From: Armatimonadota bacterium
GTDB taxonomy: Bacteria; Armatimonadota; Zipacnadia; Zipacnadales; UBA11051
Assembly (NCBI GenBank): GCA_003542955.1
Contig: DPJP01000196.1
Coordinates: 5,986 to 12,890, forward strand
Length of the DNA stretch: 6,905 nt
Direction: 5' to 3'
This document shows, one piece after another, positions 5,353 through 6,905 of the stretch (the stretch's first letter is position 1; every line of letters begins with the position of its first letter). Both the position numbers and the translations under genes were made by a program. The notes under the pieces were generated by a model. That model was not told the DNA's origin. It did no database searches and saw only the letters and a program-made list of their open reading frames with translations.

Positions 5353-6465
5353 CTACTCCTTGTACACCCGCCGCAGCCGCATCCCCATGCGGGCGACGAT
5401 ATCCTGGTTGATAGTTCCACCCCGCTGTGCGAGTTCCTCGGCCCTGATCGCCTGCTCCCCCTGCGAGCCGAGCAGCACCACCTCATCGCCGAGCCGGTAG
5501 TCGTGCCCCACACCGAGGTCGACAACGATAGTATCCATCGACACGCGCCCCACCAGCGGCCTGCGCATGCCGCGGATGAGCACATCGGCGACGTTTGAGA
5601 GCAGCCGCGGGTAGCCGTCGGCGTAGCCGATCGTCACCACACCGATATCATGGCCTGCCGCGGCCTGATAGGTGCCGCCATAGCCGACGCACTCGCCGGC
5701 CCGCACCGGCTTGATGAGTCGCAGGCGTGACTTGAGCGTCAGTGCCGGTCTCACCGGCGGCAGGTTGCAGTCGGGCAGGTCCTCGCTCATCCCGTAGAGC
5801 AGGTCACCGGGCCTGACCAGGTTGAAGTGGGCGCGCTCGTAAAGCAGAATGGCGCTGCTCGCGCACATGTGCTGCCACTTGAAGGGGCCCAGTCTCTGCT
5901 CGGCCACGGCCACGGCAGCCAGGTAGTTGTCGATCTGCGCGTTCGAGAAGTCCGGGTCTGTGGCGGCGGAAGCGAAGTGCGAGAAGATGCCTTCATAGGC
6001 AAGCCCGCTGATAGCGCCGACGCCGTCGCAGAACTGCCCGATCTCGTCGTAGCGCACGCCCATCCGGCACATGCCGCTGTCGATCTTGATGTGGACGGGC
6101 AGCGGGCCCTCGGCGCCGGCTCCGGCGAAGGCGGCGCAGTCCTCGACACTCATGACGCTCGGGGTGACGCGCCACCGCCTGATGTCGGGGGCGCACTCAT
6201 GCGGCGTGCACCCGAGGATGAGGATCATCCCGCCGATGCCGGCCTCGCGCAACTCGACGGCCTCGTCAAGCGTGGCGACGGCGAAGAAGCCGCAGCCCGC
6301 GGCCTCGAGCGCGCGTGACACCGGCACCGCACCGTGACCGTATGCGTCGGCCTTCACCACAGCCATGACCGTGGTATGCCCGCCGACAAGCTGCTCGACG
6401 ACGTGGTAGTTGTGGACAATGGCGCCCAGATCAATCTCAAGCCAGGCACGGTCTCGTGGTCTCAT
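5353..6465 (-). CDS. alr: Alanine racemase, PLP-dependent
   Basis: Alanine racemase interconverts L- and D-alanine for peptidoglycan in the cytosol. The 370-aa length fits the family. The N-terminal TIM barrel carries AVVKADAYGHG (35-45) with Lys38 as the PLP lysine, KIDSGMCRMG (127-136) with Arg134, SHFASA (162-167) with His163, and LVRPGDLLYG (216-225) with Arg218 facing the PLP ring nitrogen. The C-terminal beta domain has VGYGGTY (260-266) with catalytic Tyr262, IGYADGYPR (279-287) with Tyr281, and SMD (309-311). Near the C-terminus TIN-Gln354 replaces the tyrosine of the Geobacillus enzyme (see findings). The ATG at 6465 is chosen because its protein begins at the family's usual N-terminus. 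The frame extends upstream to a TTG at 6627, but that codon overlaps the predicted -35 box. The Shine-Dalgarno match is poor (GAG 4 nt before the ATG). First gene of the operon, overlapping the thrB ribosome-binding site. Confidence 0.96.
   Translation of the reverse strand: MRPRDRAWLEIDLGAIVHNYHVVEQLVGGHTTVMAVVKADAYGHGAVPVSRALEAAGCGFFAVATLDEAVELREAGIGGMILILGCTPHECAPDIRRWRVTPSVMSVEDCAAFAGAGAEGPLPVHIKIDSGMCRMGVRYDEIGQFCDGVGAISGLAYEGIFSHFASAATDPDFSNAQIDNYLAAVAVAEQRLGPFKWQHMCASSAILLYERAHFNLVRPGDLLYGMSEDLPDCNLPPVRPALTLKSRLRLIKPVRAGECVGYGGTYQAAAGHDIGVVTIGYADGYPRLLSNVADVLIRGMRRPLVGRVSMDTIVVDLGVGHDYRLGDEVVLLGSQGEQAIRAEELAQRGGTINQDIVARMGMRLRRVYKE
5356..5361 (-). promoter_or_regulatory. thrB ribosome-binding site inside the alr 3' end
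   Basis: The minus strand reads AAGGAG, which is also the last two sense codons of alr (Lys369, Glu370) directly before its TAG stop. It is 6 nt from the GTG and 9 nt from the ATG of thrB. Ribosomes ending alr would be placed on the thrB start, which implies translational coupling. Confidence 0.65.
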
Positions 6466-6598
6466 AGGTCTCGTGTCTTTGAGCGCTCGAGGCGAAGGGA
6501 GCGTCGTTTGCCGGAGCGCACGGAATACCTGCCGCTGTTGCGCCGCGGCGGCGCACAATGCCCGCACGCCGCAGTTCGGAGGGTCTGCAAGATAGTAG

Positions 6599-6627
6599 AT
6601 TGTACCGGCCGCGGGCAGGGGCGTCAA
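6599..6627 (-). promoter_or_regulatory. Sigma70-type promoter of the alr-thrB operon
   Basis: On the minus strand TTGACG (6627-6622) and TACAAT (6604-6599) are separated by exactly 17 nt. Each hexamer has one mismatch to the consensus TTGACA/TATAAT. Transcription would start near 6592, giving a leader of about 127 nt before the alr ATG. It is the best promoter match I found in the window, and in so GC-rich a sequence a chance match of this quality is unlikely. No operator-like inverted repeat is seen over it. It may drive all six genes. Confidence 0.7.
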
Positions 6628-6716
6628 CCGTTCGCGCCGCCAATTGTGTTACCAGCTCGCTGCAGATCGACAGGCACGAGATTCACAACTCCTGACATCG
6701 CCGGGCTTTGATGCGA

Positions 6717-6741
6717 TGAGCCCCTCTGCGAATGGGGCTCA
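6717..6741. terminator. Small hairpin, possible terminator or 5' leader stem
   Basis: TGAGCCCC (6717-6724) and GGGGCTCA (6734-6741) are a perfect 8-bp inverted repeat with a 9-nt loop. No U-tract follows on either strand. It sits 14 nt before the ribosome-binding site of the small plus-strand frame. It could be a leader stem of that frame, or the 3' end of a unit entering from the right on the minus strand. Confidence 0.3.
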
Positions 6742-6765
6742 CGTGTAGGGTTTCTGGGAGGATTG

Positions 6766-6843
6766 ATGTCCAGATTCCACGTTACGCAGGGCTTCAAGGA
6801 CAACGGCTGGGGTCAGGTCTTCACAATTCACTTTTGCCCGTAG
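6766..6843 (+). CDS. Short ORF or gene remnant cut by a REP-like element
   Basis: The plus strand has GGGAGGA (6756-6762) four nt before an ATG at 6766, then 25 codons ending in TAG at 6841-6843. The first 14 residues (beginning MSRFHVTQGF) come from unique DNA. From about codon 15 onward the frame lies inside the left arm of the palindrome at 6804-6902, which supplies the stop. I do not recognise the peptide; it has no signal peptide or membrane segment. No clear plus-strand promoter is seen upstream. It may be the true 5' end of a gene interrupted by the element, a small translated ORF, or chance. Confidence 0.3.
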   Translation: MSRFHVTQGFKDNGWGQVFTIHFCP

Positions 6844-6902
6844 GTAGCTGGAATCCGCCCCGGGCTGGGCAAAACTGAATTCTGAAGACCTGACCCCGGC
6901 CG
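6804..6902. repeat. Long REP/BIME-like imperfect palindrome
   Basis: Arms 6804-6839 and 6867-6902 are inverted repeats of 36 nt with 33 matches, enclosing a 27-nt centre (6840-6866). One of the three mismatches would be a G-U pair in RNA. The outer part of each arm carries the GGGGTCAGGTCTTC sequence and the inner part an AT-rich block ending in TTTTGCCC. From memory, the GGGGTCAGGTCTT palindrome recurs in many environmental bacterial genomes, often near single-domain Y1 (REP-associated, IS200-like) transposases; that link cannot be tested here. Tandem GTAG tetranucleotides at 6840-6847, next to the left arm, recall the GTAG mark of REP sequences recognised by those transposases. No transposase gene lies in the window. 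Confidence 0.7.
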
Positions 6903-6905
6903 CCC

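Larger units (their letters stand above)
6466..6905. other. Upstream intergenic region of the operon
   Basis: No full-length gene is supported in this stretch of 440 nt. From left to right it holds the alr leader (6466-6592, GC-rich, with several possible short stems but no recognisable riboswitch or peptide attenuator), the leftward promoter (6599-6627), an apparently featureless segment (6628-6716), a hairpin (6717-6741), a 25-codon plus-strand frame with a strong ribosome-binding site (6766-6843), and a long REP-like palindrome running to the edge. Confidence 0.6.

Noticed and set aside
6466..6592. Riboswitch or peptide attenuator in the alr leader
   Set aside because: There is no known aptamer core that I can recognise, no terminator with a U-tract and no leader ORF rich in threonine or alanine codons.
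6466..6627. TTG start that would add 54 residues to alanine racemase
   Set aside because: The extra residues have no counterpart in the family and the codon overlaps the -35 hexamer of the predicted promoter.
1..6905. CRISPR arrays, tRNA or rRNA genes, phage or defence genes
   Set aside because: No regularly spaced direct repeats, no tRNA-like cloverleaf and no such protein motifs were seen.

Overview
The window is GC-rich bacterial chromosomal DNA carrying six genes head to tail on the minus strand, flanked on both sides by palindrome-rich non-coding DNA. In transcription order (right to left) they encode alanine racemase (alr), homoserine kinase (thrB), an M20 metallo-deacylase of the ArgE/DapE type, a Gfo/Idh/MocA oxidoreductase, a small secreted protein of unknown function and a class III PLP-dependent aminotransferase. 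Gaps are short (about 6, 70, 58, 32 and 93 nt), so one operon is plausible. The organism cannot be named. High GC, Shine-Dalgarno initiation, a Gfo/Idh dehydrogenase beside amino-acid enzymes and scattered REP-like palindromes would suit an uncultured environmental lineage (for example Armatimonadota, Hydrogenedentota, Latescibacterota or Planctomycetota). That placement is a weak inference.

Left edge (1-221): no gene is supported. At least four inverted repeats lie here, including a perfect 15-bp stem with a 4-nt loop, a nested hairpin, and a short GC-rich palindrome that looks like a dispersed intergenic repeat. They lie 3' of the aminotransferase gene and probably end the transcription unit, although none has a U-tract.

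Middle (222-6465): the operon. The alr and thrB genes are the most tightly linked: the last two sense codons of alr form the ribosome-binding site of thrB. A hairpin sits in the spacer between the M20 and Gfo/Idh genes, and a larger nested inverted repeat forms the leader of the aminotransferase gene. All five enzymes keep the catalytic motifs I can check. The shared theme is amino-acid metabolism (racemisation, phosphorylation, deacylation, transamination), but the substrates of the M20, Gfo/Idh and aminotransferase members cannot be read from sequence.

Right edge (6466-6905): a near-consensus sigma70-type promoter (TTGACG, 17 nt, TACAAT) reads leftward into alr with a leader of about 127 nt. 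Further right are a small hairpin, a 25-codon plus-strand reading frame with a strong ribosome-binding site, and a long imperfect palindrome (36-nt arms, 33 matching) resembling REP/BIME-type elements. The palindrome supplies the stop codon of the small frame, which suggests either the 5' remnant of a gene interrupted by the element or a chance small ORF. Most of the window is ordinary metabolism. The places most worth a second look are the two edges, the small secreted protein and the structured aminotransferase leader.
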